From Kingdonia uniflora (Eukaryota; Streptophyta; Magnoliopsida; Ranunculales; Circaeasteraceae), in the NCBI GenBank assembly GCA_014058105.1, contig JACGCM010002647.1, positions 1,426,001 through 1,490,000 of the forward strand: DNA of 64,000 bases, read 5' to 3'. The first letter of the stretch is position 1; each line of letters begins with the position of its first letter. Of the stretch, positions 21,370 through 32,348 are shown in pieces. Position numbers and translations under genes: made by a program. Below the pieces are notes generated by a model. It worked only from the letters and a program-made list of their open reading frames with translations, did not search any database and was not told the DNA's origin.

Positions 21370-23626
21370 TTTGCTCGTGCTTTGAGGGGGGCTCAGCTTG
21401 GTCTCCAGGATAGGTTTATTGAGCTGGAAAGGAGGATCTCCCAGCTTGAGGGAGAAAAAAACTAGTTTGAAGAGAGCTTGACTCGGGAGAGGGAAGCTTT
21501 TCAGTTGGAGCTGGAGAAAGAAAGGGAAGCTGCTGCCCTAAAGCTGAAGGAAGTTAGGGCCGAAAGTGTAGCTGAAGCGGAGTGATTGGTTTTCACATCT
21601 GCTACTTCTCGAAACAACCTTGCAGTGAAGCTCTACCAGCTGAGGTATTCAAATGCAGAGATTTTGGCATTTAACAAAGGGAATTTTGAGGAGAAGAAAA
21701 TTGTGGATGAAGAGGAGGTTGAGGAAATGAAGGATGATCTGAATGTTGCTGAAAAGGCAGTTACCGATAATGAGAAACTATTTATCAAGTAGGATGATCG
21801 TGTAATGTAACATCGGTTGTGAAACATGAACTTGACCTTTATAATATTATACTGTTGTTTGATGCCAACAACGTTTTTCTTATGAAACCTCGTATTGTAG
21901 GAGATAGAAAGCTTGTGTCGCAGAGTTGTAGACTTAGAGGGCCTGCTTGAAGTGGAGAAAAACTCCTCTGGCGATTTGCATGTTAGATAATTCAGATAAA
22001 TTAATAACTAGATGAGCATGAATTTAATAGAATAAGGGATATGTACCTTGTAAGTTTGTTCTAGTTTAGGATGTTTGTGTATGTACACTCTGCCTTACGA
22101 CCAAAGCTTGTTTCTTTGCCGGTAGGCCAAGGGGGCACTGGCTCTCTTGAGCCTGCAGGTGTCTGTTCTGCAAGTTTGTTAGTATGCTTTTGTCGATATG
22201 TTTCCCAATTAGGTACTGATGTTGTGAGTCCATGCTAACTGTTATGCAGAAGGAGCTAGATATTGCTAGAGAGAAAGGAACAGACTCTTTTGTATAATGC
22301 TGAGTATGTAGAAGAATATGAGGCTTTGATCTCTCAGTATGAAAATCGATTGGATGATAATTTGAAGCTTTCTCTATAGCTCGAAGAAGCTAAGAGCCAA
22401 GTCGAGGATAAGACTGTAACCCTTTTGAGCAAGGATTTGGCTTTGAACCAACTTATCAGCGAACTTGCCGAGTTGAAGGAAAGAGTGGCGTCAGGTTCTC
22501 GGCATGATGCTGAGTTAGCCAAATACTGAATTAGAGCATTGAATGATGAAATATCTGATATGAAATGTAACATTCGTTCTATGAACGAGCAGTTGTTAAA
22601 GAGAGAGATCGACCTGGATACTGTGCGAACTAACTTGGCCGTGTCTGAGGCCGATTTTGAAAAATTGAGCAGTAGTATTATGGGCAAAGATTTATAGTTG
22701 TATAACTCTGCACAAATACGTGATAGTTTGATCGCCAGGTTAGATCATTTGAATGCTGATTTACGTCGTTTAAAATAGAGAGGCTCAGAGCGGGGCTGAT
22801 TTAGCAGAGGTTCAAGCCAAGAACAAAATTTTGGTAGACGATTTGGCCCACGTCCGCAGAAATGTGGGGAGGGGTGCAATGTGATAAAGAGATGAATGAA
22901 AGAATTAATCAACTCTGTGCTCAAATTACCAAATTGTAGCAGGAATTACGTGTACGAGAAATGAAGTATGAGAAGGATCTCAAATTGGAATTGGATAAAA
23001 GGAATAGTGAAATTGCTTCTGGCGAGGGGAGTCGGGAGATGAAGAAATTTCTTCGTCGAAAAGAAGAGTTAGTGGAGAATATGTGTATTGATCTCACAAA
23101 TTCTCAACAGAAGTCGATAGATCTTACAAAGCAGATGAGTAAACGTATTGATCAATTAACAACCAAATTGGCTGATTTGAAAGCCCGTCGTTTGAGGGAT
23201 AACAAGTGCGCTGCTGTTACTCACCAATCCTTTAAGGAACTAGTAGTTCATGAGCAAGAAAAATGTGACGGTAAAGCTTTGTATCAATGGCAATTAAGCG
23301 CATTGGTTGCATTTTTTGTCGAGGAAATAAAATTTCTGCAGGTTTAGATGGATTTGATGCAAGATTGCTTCTTTGGGAGGACTTGTGTATGTAAACTCGA
23401 TATCTCGAGCATAGATCAAATTGGGGTTATGGATTGTGGTATTGGGACCACGATGGCTGAACAGATAGCTCGAGGGAGAGAAATTATTGCTGAACGAGCT
23501 CCAGAATACATGGCATCCAGGACTGAAATAGGGGGAAGCTCGAGTGCAGTCTCACCTACTCCTGCTGTGGGAAGAAGGTTGACTGCTCTCCCATCAAGAA
23601 AATCCAGTAGAATTAAAAAGAAATAG

Positions 23627-24532
23627 AATTGAATTATGATAACGAGTACCTTGTGTAATTAGCAGATGTTGATGCTTCAGTGACCGATTGAATTGATCAG
23701 TGTTTTTTGTAAGCCCTTGAGAGGAGCGTTGTAATATGAAATGTTGATATTGGAAACTAACATTTTCTTCGCCTGCAGTAGATGTTATTCTCTGGTTCGA
23801 CCCATCAAATTAGAAGAAGTCCGTGGGTGTAGAAGTAAGTATTATCTGTGCTTTAACCCTTGGACTATAGAAAGGCTTAGCAGCATCGAGCAAGTTTTTT
23901 CCTCACTCGTGCTTTAGGCATGTTATCTTCAGGCTAAGAGATTCGTTATGGTCCCCGCCTTCAGATGTATGAGTATCCTCAGGAGTTAGGCTAGTATCAT
24001 CTATGCCATTACCAATATTGGATGTTGGAGCATATCGGCAGCTAACAAGTTTTTTCCTCACTCGTGCTTTAGGCTTGTTATCTTCAGGCTAAGAGGTTTG
24101 TTATAGCCTCCGCCTTCGGATGTATGAGTATCCTCAGGAGTTAGGCTAGTAGCATCTATGCCATTACCAATATTGGATGTTGGAGCTTATCGGCAGCGAG
24201 CAAGTTTTTTCCTCACTCGTGTTTTAGGCTTGTTATCTTCAGGTTAAGAGGTTTGTTATGGCCCCCGCCTTCAAATGTATAAGTATCCTCAGGATCTAGG
24301 CTAATATCATCTATGTCATTACCAATATTGGATGTTGGTTTTACCCTTAGGTATCAAGCAAGTATAAACTGCACTTTAACCCTTGGGTGGAGATGGATGG
24401 AGATGAAGTGGAACTGTATAGCAGGGATTCTTGTGATAAAAAAGAGATTTCATTGATTAAAAAGAGTTTGTACATACATTGGAGGTAAAACCTCGAGGTG
24501 GATTGGGCGTTGCTGAGCGACGGAGGAGCTGT
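23627..24532 (+). repeat. Tat-2 tandem array, 155-bp unit
   Basis: Three head-to-tail units with starts (CAAGTTTTTTCCTCACTCG) at 23891, 24046 and 24201, so the period is exactly 155 bp; the array ends near 24340. Flanking parts share TTTAACCCTTGG. It lies between the convergent ends of ORF3 (23626) and pol (24533). No ORF is supported here. Confidence 0.9.
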
Positions 24533-27500
24533 TCAGCGTCGATATAACTTTAATCTTCTTGTATTCCATGGATTTGGAATTTTGTCACGGGCTTCCGTCA
24601 TGAGATAGTATGAACCCAGACCAATTTGACCTATGACCATGAAAGGACTTTCCCAGTTTTCTGCTAGTTTCCTAGCATGTAGATCTTTTATGTTATCTGG
24701 GATTTTTCGAAGGACGCAGTCGTTGATAGCAAACTCCCGAGTGCGAACTCATTTGTTGTATGAATTTGCCAGTGTTTGATGATATCGACCAAGATTTGCG
24801 ATAGCTCGATCTCGTGTCTCATCGATCCAATTGAGGTTGCACGCCAATTCAAACTCATTTTCTTCGTCTGTAAGCTCGTGGTCTCTTACAGGATGGTGGT
24901 ACTTTGTTGGGATCACTGCTTCAGTTCCATAGGCAAGTAGAAAAGGAGAGCACTGTGTTGACTTTCGGGGCATAGTTCAATAAGCCCATAAGACGTGAGG
25001 TAATTTACGTATCTAGTTTCCCTTCCTCTGTGACATAAGGCGCTTTTTGAGACCATCCACGATGATTTTGTTTATGATCTCCGCCTGTCCATTTCCCTGG
25101 GGGTAGTACGGGTTTGATAGAGAATGGATTATGTTATGTTTGTTGAGAAATGCTACGACCTTGGCTCCAGCGAACTTTGGACCGTTGTCGATACGGATCA
25201 AATGGGGATAACTGAATCTTGTGATGATATGCTGCCAAATGAAAGAAATGACCTCTTCTTCTCGAGTTCTACATAGAGGAACTGCTTCTACCCATTTTGT
25301 AAAGTAATCCGTGGCAACAAGGAGAAATTTCCTGCTATCAGGAGTATTGGGGAATTCACCAACTAGATCGAGTGCCCATCACTTGAATGGCCAGTACACC
25401 TTCCTGGCATATAGTTCGAGGGCAGGGGCCCAAATTTCATTCCCATGACGCTGGCATGCATCGCATTTTCGTGAGTATTCTTTAGCTTGTTTCCGCATCC
25501 CTGGCCAGAGCACTCCTTGGGTAATAGCTCTATTAGCAAGAGCTCATCTTGCGGTATGCGTTCCGCAGGTACCTTCATGTAGATCTCAAAGCATCTTGTC
25601 AGAAAGTTCCTTAGAGAGGCACTTGAGGTATGGACCAGTGACTGAACGTTTGTAAAGATTGCCATTTAGCTGGACTGTGTAGCGCTTTGAATTCTCGATG
25701 ATGTGTCTGCGCTGCTGTGGATCATCTGGTAGTGGCCCGTTGTATGAGTTATCCGGACCGAGATAAGTAACAAATGGTTTCCTCCAATCATCTTCCGCCA
25801 TCTCATCGCCCCTAGTGTTAATTGCATATATTGTAGTATGATTAATACTGGGGCTAGAAATAACTTCGATTTGAAGTTGTCTTGATTCTGTACCCAATAC
25901 TCCGGCTAAGTAAGCCAAGGAGTCGGCGTGGCAATTCTTTCCTCGAGGGAGGTATTTGAGCGTAACTTTGTGAAATTTGTTTATCTTTTCTGCAACTAGA
26001 GCTGCATAATCGACCATGATGCTGTGTTTCTTGTAATGTTCTGAGTAGTGATGAACGATTAGAAGAGAGTCTGTGTAAGCCAAGATTTCAGTGATTCCGA
26101 GTTCGAGAGCCATATCCAGACCATGAATGAGTACCTCGTACTCGTAACATTGTTCGAGGCTTTGAAGTCAAGATGGATGGATTTCTCGATTCTGTCGTTG
26201 GAAGGTGTAATGAGAACGATCCCAATTCTTGACCCTGCGGGTCCTGCTGAACCATTGGTGAGGAGCCTCCACCCTTTTTGAGATATCCATGATGCTCGAT
26301 CATCAAAAGATTTGGAGGGTGGAAACTCATCTGCTGCATCTTCGGCGAGATTTGGATCATGTTCTTCCCAGTCAGGATTTGAAACTGGAAAGTCTGCTAG
26401 GAAATTAGCAACTGCTTGACCCTTTTCTGAAATTCGCTGCTCGAATTTGATTTTGTGCTCCCCCAAACTGACGGACCACTTCTGTATTCATCTGGATTTC
26501 CCTTTCTTAGACAATACTTCTCGAAGTGGGTAGTTTTTCATGACTTTGACAGGATGTGCTTAAAAATAGTGCTTGAGCTTTTGTACGGTGTAAACGAGAG
26601 TTAAAAGTAATCTTTCAATTTTAGAGTACCTCGTTTCCCCTGGAGTAAGTGTTTTGCTGATGAAGAAGATCGGTTTCTCAATTTTTCCTTCGAGCCGAAT
26701 GAGAACCGAGCTGAGAGATGCATCAATAACTATGAGGTAGATAATCAGCTCCTCATTGCCTATCGAGTACTCATGATTGGAGCCCTCCCTAGGTAAGTTT
26801 TGAGTTCCTGAAAAGCTACTTCGCATTCTGGTGTCCAGTTGATATCTTCGTTCTTTGAACCATTGCCTCATTGAGTGGAACCTCTAAGTAGCATAAATAA
26901 CCATCTGCATCGGTCTGAGGATTTGGATACAAATCTGTTGATTGCTGTAATCTTTCCTGCGAGCTTTTGTACATCCTTCTTTGTTGATGGTGAAGGCATG
27001 TCCAGAAGAGCTCGAATTTGATCTGGATCTGCTTCTATCCCTTTCTTGCTGATAAGATAGCCCAAGAACTTGCCCGAGTGAACACTGAACTGGTATTTTT
27101 GGGGATTAAGCTTCATTTTGTAGGATCGTAATATACTAAATATTGTAGAGAGATGAGAGATGTGATCTTCTTTCTTTAGGCTCTTGCAAAGTATGTCGTC
27201 AATCTAGACATTGACTGTTTCTCCCAAGTGTTCTTTGAACATACTTGTGACCAGCCTTTGGTAAGTGGTTTCAGCGTTCTTAAGGCCGAATGGCATGACC
27301 TTGTAATAGTAGAGACCTCTTTCTGTAATAAATGTAGTATTTTCTTGATCTGCTTCCAAGAGTGGAATCTGATTGTACCCCGAAGCGGCGTCCATCATGG
27401 ACAAGAGTTCATGACCTGCTATAGAGTCGAGGATCTGATGAATGATCGAAAGAGGGAAACTTTCTTTTGGCGTGTGTCTGTTAAGATCTGTAAAATCCAC

Positions 27501-28580
27501 GCAGACCCGAACCTTCCCATTTTTCTTTGGAATAGCAACGATATTAGAAATCCAGTCTGGGTACTTGGCTTCTCGAATGAAAACGGCCTAGATAAGTTTG
27601 TTGATCTCCTTGTTCACGTCGTCTCTAAGTCTTGGAGATAACCTGCGTTGCTTCTGCTTAACTGTTATGGCGCCTTCGCAGATATTTAAAATGTGGCAAG
27701 ACTTTGAGGGGTCTACGCCTGGCATTTCTTGGAAGTTCCATACGAAAACGTCTTTGTTGGATTGGACAAAAGAAATGGGAGCTTCTTTCTCTGTTTGAAT
27801 TAATTTTGAACCAATATAAGGACCTCGGTTAACTCCATCGATCTGGATGTATTCCATGGGCTCGGCTGGAGAAGACTAATCATCGAGGTGATCAGCCCTC
27901 TCTGATTGCTATGCAGCAATCTGGTCGAGAACTGGCGAGACTATATTCTCGCAAGCTCGGGAGAGTTTCTACTTCCTTTGATTTCATAAATACCGTTGTT
28001 ATGTTTGAAATGGAGTGCTTGGTGGAACGTGGACGGGATGGCCTCCTTATTGTGTAGCCAACAACGTCCTAGTATCCCCAATTACTTTGATTTGGCATTG
28101 ATGACGTAAAAAATAACGTTGATAGTGGTAGGCCCTGCTGTGATCGGGAGTGTAATCTTTCCAACTCATACTTCTTTGGACTCATTAAACCCACTGATGT
28201 CTGTCTCGCTTTGAACGACCAGATCTGAGAGTCCCATCTGGTCAATCGTGCTCTGGAAAGGGATCTCAATCCCACTTCCTATGTCCACCATCATGGTGTG
28301 CATTACGAAGTTCCTCATTTTAAGCATAATTACTAGTGCGTCATGATGAGGATACTTCATATGTCTTGTGTCGCAGTCTTCGAAGGAGATTCCCTTTCAA
28401 TGACTGCTTGACTCTGGGAGGAGCTTGGCTTCCTTGTCCTGGATGGCAAGGTCACAGCACTCGCCCAACTTCCTCCACTTGACTCTGTTGGAATTCAAAA
28501 CCTGATTGATCTCGATCATATTGTTGCAGTAGATATGATATAGATGCTTCTCCTCTGCTTGTTATGTTTCTTGAGTCACG
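24533..28580 (-). pseudogene. pol: Tat-2 pol: protease, RT, two RNase H, integrase (degenerate)
   Basis: Read right to left. Protease: MMVDIGSGIEIPFQST near 28280, with the catalytic D-T/S-G now DIG. Reverse transcriptase: about 27100-27650, with DFTDLNRHTPKESFPL and YYKVMPFGLKNAET; the YIDD box at about 27200-27211 has lost Tyr to a TAG. First RNase H: about 26560-26800 (ISKTLTPGETRYSKIERLL). Second RNase H: about 25900-26290 (LLTNGSAGPAGSRIG, LAYTDSLLIVHHYSE, HADSLAYLAG). Integrase: 24533-25665, with CQRHGNEIWAPALEL, RIDNGPKF, NPYYPQGNGQAEI and the terminal NPWNTRRLKLYRR. Several stops and frameshifts. Confidence 0.9.
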
Positions 28581-28585
28581 TCACC

Positions 28586-30340
28586 TTATTTCAGATAGCT
28601 CTCATCTTTATAGCTGGAAAGATCGATGATGTATTCGAGCATCCTCCCTTCCTTGAAAATGATATCCAGGAGCTTCCTCAAACCATAGCAATTGTCGGTG
28701 CTGTGGTGCTTAAACTTATGATATTCGCAATAAGGCCGGCCTGCTATTGGATCTAGAGGTCGAGCTGGACGGAAACATTTATCTTTCTGGAGAACAGGAT
28801 AGATCACAGAAAGCTTGGAATTCAACTTTGGTATGACTGTTCTGGATGGTTTCTGCGACCTCTGATTGTTGTCTCTTCCTGGTTCTGTCTTTGCTCGCTT
28901 AGGATCGCCTTGATCGCTCGAGCTGCGGTTGTTGCTGGAATCTGTAGAAGGAACCTTGGTGTTGTGGACTGCCTTTACCAGTTTATTCGGTTCGAGTATC
29001 ATCCACTCCAGATCAATGTAATTGTTAACTTTCTCGATCATATCTTTGAGAGTTTTGGGCTTCTTCAGGAAGAAATACTCTTAAGCTTTGCAATTGAACT
29101 GCAGAGCATTTGTGAATGCGAACACGGCTGTCTTCTGATCTAGATTGTCAACCTTCCGAACCAGTTCGAGAAACTTCATGGAGAACTCCTCGACCTTTTC
29201 CCCTTGTGCTTGTTTGAGACTTATAAGAGAATGTAAGTTCTCTTCTTTGTCTTTGCTGTGGGCATAAGCCTTGATGAAAATTTTCTGTAATTGCTCGAAG
29301 GTATGAATCGAACCTTCCAGTAAAGAGTGGAACTAACGGAGAGGTTTATCCTGGAGACTGGTAGTAAAGAGCCGACAAAAGATGTGATTCAGATTAGAAT
29401 ACAAACCCAATGAATCGCGGAATTGTTGAACATGTTGGCCAGGATCGATTCCTTTGTATTTGATGATCTTGGGTGCATGAAAACCTGTTAGGACATTCAT
29501 ATCAAATAATTCTTTAGCAATTGGACTACCTTGTAATTCTTTAGCAATTGGACTACCTTTGTATTTGATGATCTTGGGTGCATGAAAACCTGTTAGGACA
29601 TTCATATCAAATAATTCTTTAGCAATTGGACTACCTTGTAATTTATACGAGTCATCCTTCGCGTCTAAAGCAGTTGCTTCGATGATCTCCCTGGTACGCT
29701 GGTCCATGAGCTCCTGAGATATATAATGCTGAGGGATAGGAGCTGCTGGAACTATTAAAACTACTGGAACTGTCGGAACTATTAGAACCGCTTGATGTAT
29801 GAGTCTGGGAACGTGGTTACCTGTTTCCTCGCTCATATGTTTAGGAAGTGGAGCTCAGTAAAGAGGTCGCAGGACTTCCTCAGGTTGCTTGGAAGGCCTG
29901 CGATCTCTGCTGATATCTGTCTGCACCTCCTGTCCAAAATGAATTGAGACTATCGGTGTTTGTGGATCCTCACAAGGAATCCTGGAAATGTCTATACTGC
30001 GTACCTCATGTGGCCCTAACCTCTCGTGAACGGAAACCCTTCAGGTCGCTGGTACTATCTCGCGTTCTCTCTGGGCTGGTGGTGGTTGGCTACTCTGTAA
30101 TGCTTTCAGAGCTGTTTGAAAAGCTAATATCCGAGCTTCTTGTTTCTCTGTCTCCATAACTCGAGCTTGACGCTCTCGTTCTAACTCCTTCTCGCGGAGC
30201 TCTTGATCTGCCAATAGTAGACGTTCGAGCTGACTCTAGTTCTCGGCTTCGGCAATTAAGCTCGCCTGAAGTTCAGCAACCTGATCTGTCCCCCTTGAAC
30301 TTTCTGGCTGAGCTCCCAAAGATTGACGTGTTTGAACCAT
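28586..30340 (-). pseudogene. gag: Tat-2 gag (degenerate)
   Basis: ATG at 30338-30340 reads MVQTRQSLGAQPESSRG, followed by a coiled-coil-prone N-terminal part (QELREKELERERQARV). The Retrotrans_gag-type core includes RDSLGLYSNLNHIFCRLF. Near 28700 a CEYHKFKHHSTDNCYGLRK segment gives the CxxHx4Hx4C finger intact. Only a few stops interrupt it. A 105-bp in-frame duplication lies inside (29451-29643). Its N terminus resembles those of antisense ORF1 and ORF2. Confidence 0.85.
29451..29643 (-). repeat. Exact 105-bp-period duplication inside Tat-2 gag
   Basis: Positions 29451-29538 recur without change at 29556-29643. The 105-bp period is 35 codons, so the frame (FDMNVLTGFHAPKIIKYKG) is kept. A third partial copy of AATTCTTTAGCAATTGG lies between. 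Confidence 0.95.
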
Positions 30341-30405
30341 AATTGAATATTGCTTGACTGATGAGTATTTATCATGGCTCTTAAGTACGTGGAAAAACTG
30401 TGTGT

Positions 30406-30424
30406 TCCCACAGACGGCGCCAAA
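30406..30424 (-). other. Tat-2 primer-binding region
   Basis: TTTGGCGCCGTCTGTGGGA on the minus strand, abutting the 5' LTR. It is the best preserved in the window. The primer tRNA was not identified. Confidence 0.85.
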
Positions 30425-31023
30425 TATAGGGACCAAATTTCGCAAAGCTCGAAATAGCTTGAAATCGATCCTTACACCAAGAACTACTATGACAAGAATT
30501 AAATAAGGGATAACACTTGACACAGGGGATTTAGCGTGGAAAACCTATAAATAGGTAAAAAACCACGACCTCGAGTGGAGGATTTTGTTAAAGTAGTATT
30601 ATTGCTTGAGAAAGGGAGTATCTGATTACAAGAGTTAATCTAAGAAAAAATTGCTAGAGATCAGATAATTGTGTGTATAGAATTGTCTGTCGACCGTCAT
30701 GTTTCCTTAGGAGCTCTTCCCTTTTATAGACCATGCTCTCAGCTTGACATCGTGCTTGAACACGTTCTCCTAAAAGTGGAAGTCATGGGCAGTTGAGTAT
30801 GTAACTGCTAGCTCGTGGGAGACAGGTGTATGTTGACTTGTTCTGTTTACATCTGTTGTGGACAACCCACGTTCTGCTTGAGTTCGTGGTCGATGTGCAA
30901 CTATTGACGTGTATGCCACGTGTTTGTTTATGTGTAAGTCTGGTGCTGAATAAGATCAAGTCTTCCGGAGCCCGAGGTATTGATGAGATCAAGTGTCCAT
31001 AGCTCGAGGGATAAGTCCCAACA
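30425..31023 (-). repeat. Tat-2 5' LTR
   Basis: Plus-strand ends TATAGGGACC (TG decayed to TA) and AAGTCCCAACA. A TATA box lies at 30721-30728. It aligns with 16787-17383. Confidence 0.95.
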
Positions 31024-31028
31024 GTATC
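31024..31028. repeat. Target-site duplication of Tat-2, right copy
   Basis: GTATC, identical to 16782-16786. Confidence 0.9.
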
Positions 31029-31283
31029 ATCTATCGGCATTTTATCTGTTCTTCCAGGCATACCTTACTTATCAAGAAAATTAACTCCTTTTTGAACCGG
31101 TACCCCTGAGATCTTTTAAAGCTTTCTTGAGCATTTGTAAGGTAGACACTTTTTTTTATGCTTTGATGCCGATATAGAGTCATCTTAGACAATTATATGC
31201 CCAAGGCAGCAACCAGTTCATCTGGAACTCCTATTGAAATGAGAAATGAAAAGCTGGTAACCAAACCATTCTAAAGAAAGCAA
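31029..31283. other. Spacer with possible disrupted exon
   Basis: On the minus strand, near 31029-31061 and across the Tat-2 insertion point, a frame reads MPGRTDKMPIDDT. Just upstream another frame reads MLKKALKDLRGTGSKRS. These could be relics of one host coding segment split by a frameshift and by Tat-2. I do not recognise the protein. Confidence 0.2.
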
Positions 31284-31291
31284 GCTGCATT
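31284..31291. repeat. Target-site duplication of the hAT-like MITE, left copy
   Basis: GCTGCATT, identical to 31545-31552. An 8-bp duplication is the hAT superfamily norm. Confidence 0.85.
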
Positions 31292-31544
31292 CAGGGCCGG
31301 CCCTGAGGGTGTGAGACCACATGGGCCCAAGAATAAAAAGGCCCAAAAAAAATTTCCCAAGGGTTTGAAGAAAAAAATAATTTTTTTTGTGAATAACAAA
31401 TATGATGAAGACTTAACTTAGTTGGTTCGTGTTTTGTCTCTTGAGAAAGAGGTCAAGTGTTCAAGCCCCTAGCAAAAAAAAAAAAAAAATTAGACCCTTT
31501 TTGTATTTTTGCAAATGGCCTTAGAGGTACTTAGGTCAAGCCTG
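31292..31544. mobile_element. hAT-like non-autonomous MITE
   Basis: 253 bp starting CAGGGCCGGCCCTGAGG; the reverse complement of the right end reads CAGGCTTGACCTAAG, which aligns with one gap and several transitions. It is flanked by a perfect 8-bp duplication. No transposase. Its interior has tRNA-like promoter boxes and a poly-A run (31413-31489). Confidence 0.8.
31413..31489 (+). repeat. tRNA-like (SINE-type) segment with poly-A inside the MITE
   Basis: TAACTTAGTTGGTTCG resembles a pol III A box; GTGTTCAAGCCC at 31458-31469 fits a B box; an A-run of about 17 follows at 31473. It may be a SINE head captured by or inserted into the MITE. No separate target duplication was found. Confidence 0.4.
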
Positions 31545-31552
31545 GCTGCATT
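31545..31552. repeat. Target-site duplication of the hAT-like MITE, right copy
   Basis: GCTGCATT, identical to 31284-31291. Confidence 0.85.
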
Positions 31553-32343
31553 CCTCATACTTCCAAATTTTATGCAGGTGACACCCTAAGATAATGTATT
31601 TCTTCTAGTGTGTGAAAAACAAAGATACACATCCAAGGCTTGCTTCATTTGCTTGAAGTTTCAAGGTATGCATTTAGGCATTCTGCAACAAACATATCTG
31701 GATTGCAGCTGTTGGAAATCTTCAGGAGTAAGAGAAGTTCGCAAATCTAAGCAATTCTTCTATTCAGATTTTGCAGTTGAAAATACCAAAGCATATGTGA
31801 GAATGTATATTTAATAACATTAACAGTGTTGCAAATACCTCATTCTCTACTTTGCAGTCCAAGATCTAAAGTTATTATCATAAATTGTAGATAGAAGCTG
31901 CATAATATTTATGGAAAGGTAAAGATTATATACAATTGGTTATTTTAAAGGAAGCCTGGAGATTTAGGTATTAGATTTAATATCAAGAGACAGCGGACCC
32001 AAAGTTCTTGGGAGTTTCCTAATATCCAGAGACAGTGAAGGCAACTACTTGACTACAATGCTGCACATTATGATATATCCATCTTATGGCATACTAATTT
32101 TCATGGCATTTGGTTTATTCTCATGTTTGGAGATCATCCTCACAGTACTCATTTATCAAATATGCATTAAGATACTTGTAAAGAAAGGTAAATCCTTTAT
32201 CAAATGATCAACTCACTTGGAAAGAATAGGATAACCAAAAGTACAGAGGTAAAATCAAAAGTTCACACATGAACTTTCTGTTGTCTATTTTTCAAGTATC
32301 GATAAGTTGAAGATTACAAGGTTATAAATTCAATAATAATGTT
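31553..32343. other. Spacer between the MITE and Cop-1
   Basis: AT-rich, with no recognised gene or repeat. Removing Cop-1 joins it to 37559 onward. Confidence 0.5.
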
Positions 32344-32348
32344 AGATT
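32344..32348. repeat. Target-site duplication of Cop-1, left copy
   Basis: AGATT, against AAATT at 37554-37558: four of five bases match. Confidence 0.6.

Larger units (their letters stand above)
19177..23626 (+). pseudogene. Tat-2 antisense ORF3: six-exon coiled-coil protein gene (few stops)
   Basis: The best-preserved copy. Inferred exons: 19177-19621 (motif YDGKVVSPKRY, one TAG, ends SHSGVEG at a GTAAGT donor), 19883-20657, 20751-21304, 21370-21788, 21901-21981 and 22250-23626. Exons 2 and 3 join in frame across a 93-bp GTAAG..GCAG intron, giving NNRTITKGISYKVSRKEF. Exon 2 holds CFFDLSLAGRVWNDNHLWVF. Exon 3 has the basic SKRRKV motif. Exons 4 to 6 code for long coiled coil. The C terminus reads RGREIIAERAPEYMA and ends basic, SRKSSRIKKK. 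In-frame stops lie at 19411, 20153, 20352, 21463 and 21583 and in exon 6. I could not find an in-frame acceptor joining exon 1 to exon 2. Family unknown; a structural or nuclear role is only an inference from the coiled coil and basic motifs. Confidence 0.75.
16787..31023 (-). mobile_element. Tat-2: Ty3/gypsy Tat-clade LTR retrotransposon
   Basis: A 14,237-bp element on the minus strand with LTRs of 597 and 599 bp, a well-kept PBS region at 30406-30424, polypurine tract at 17384-17394 and a perfect GTATC target duplication. gag-pol runs on the minus strand (24533-30340). Antisense ORF1 to ORF3 run on the plus strand (17667-23626). A 155-bp tandem array separates the two sets. Its LTR and proteins differ clearly from Tat-1 and Tat-3, so it is a separate subfamily. 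Confidence 0.95.
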
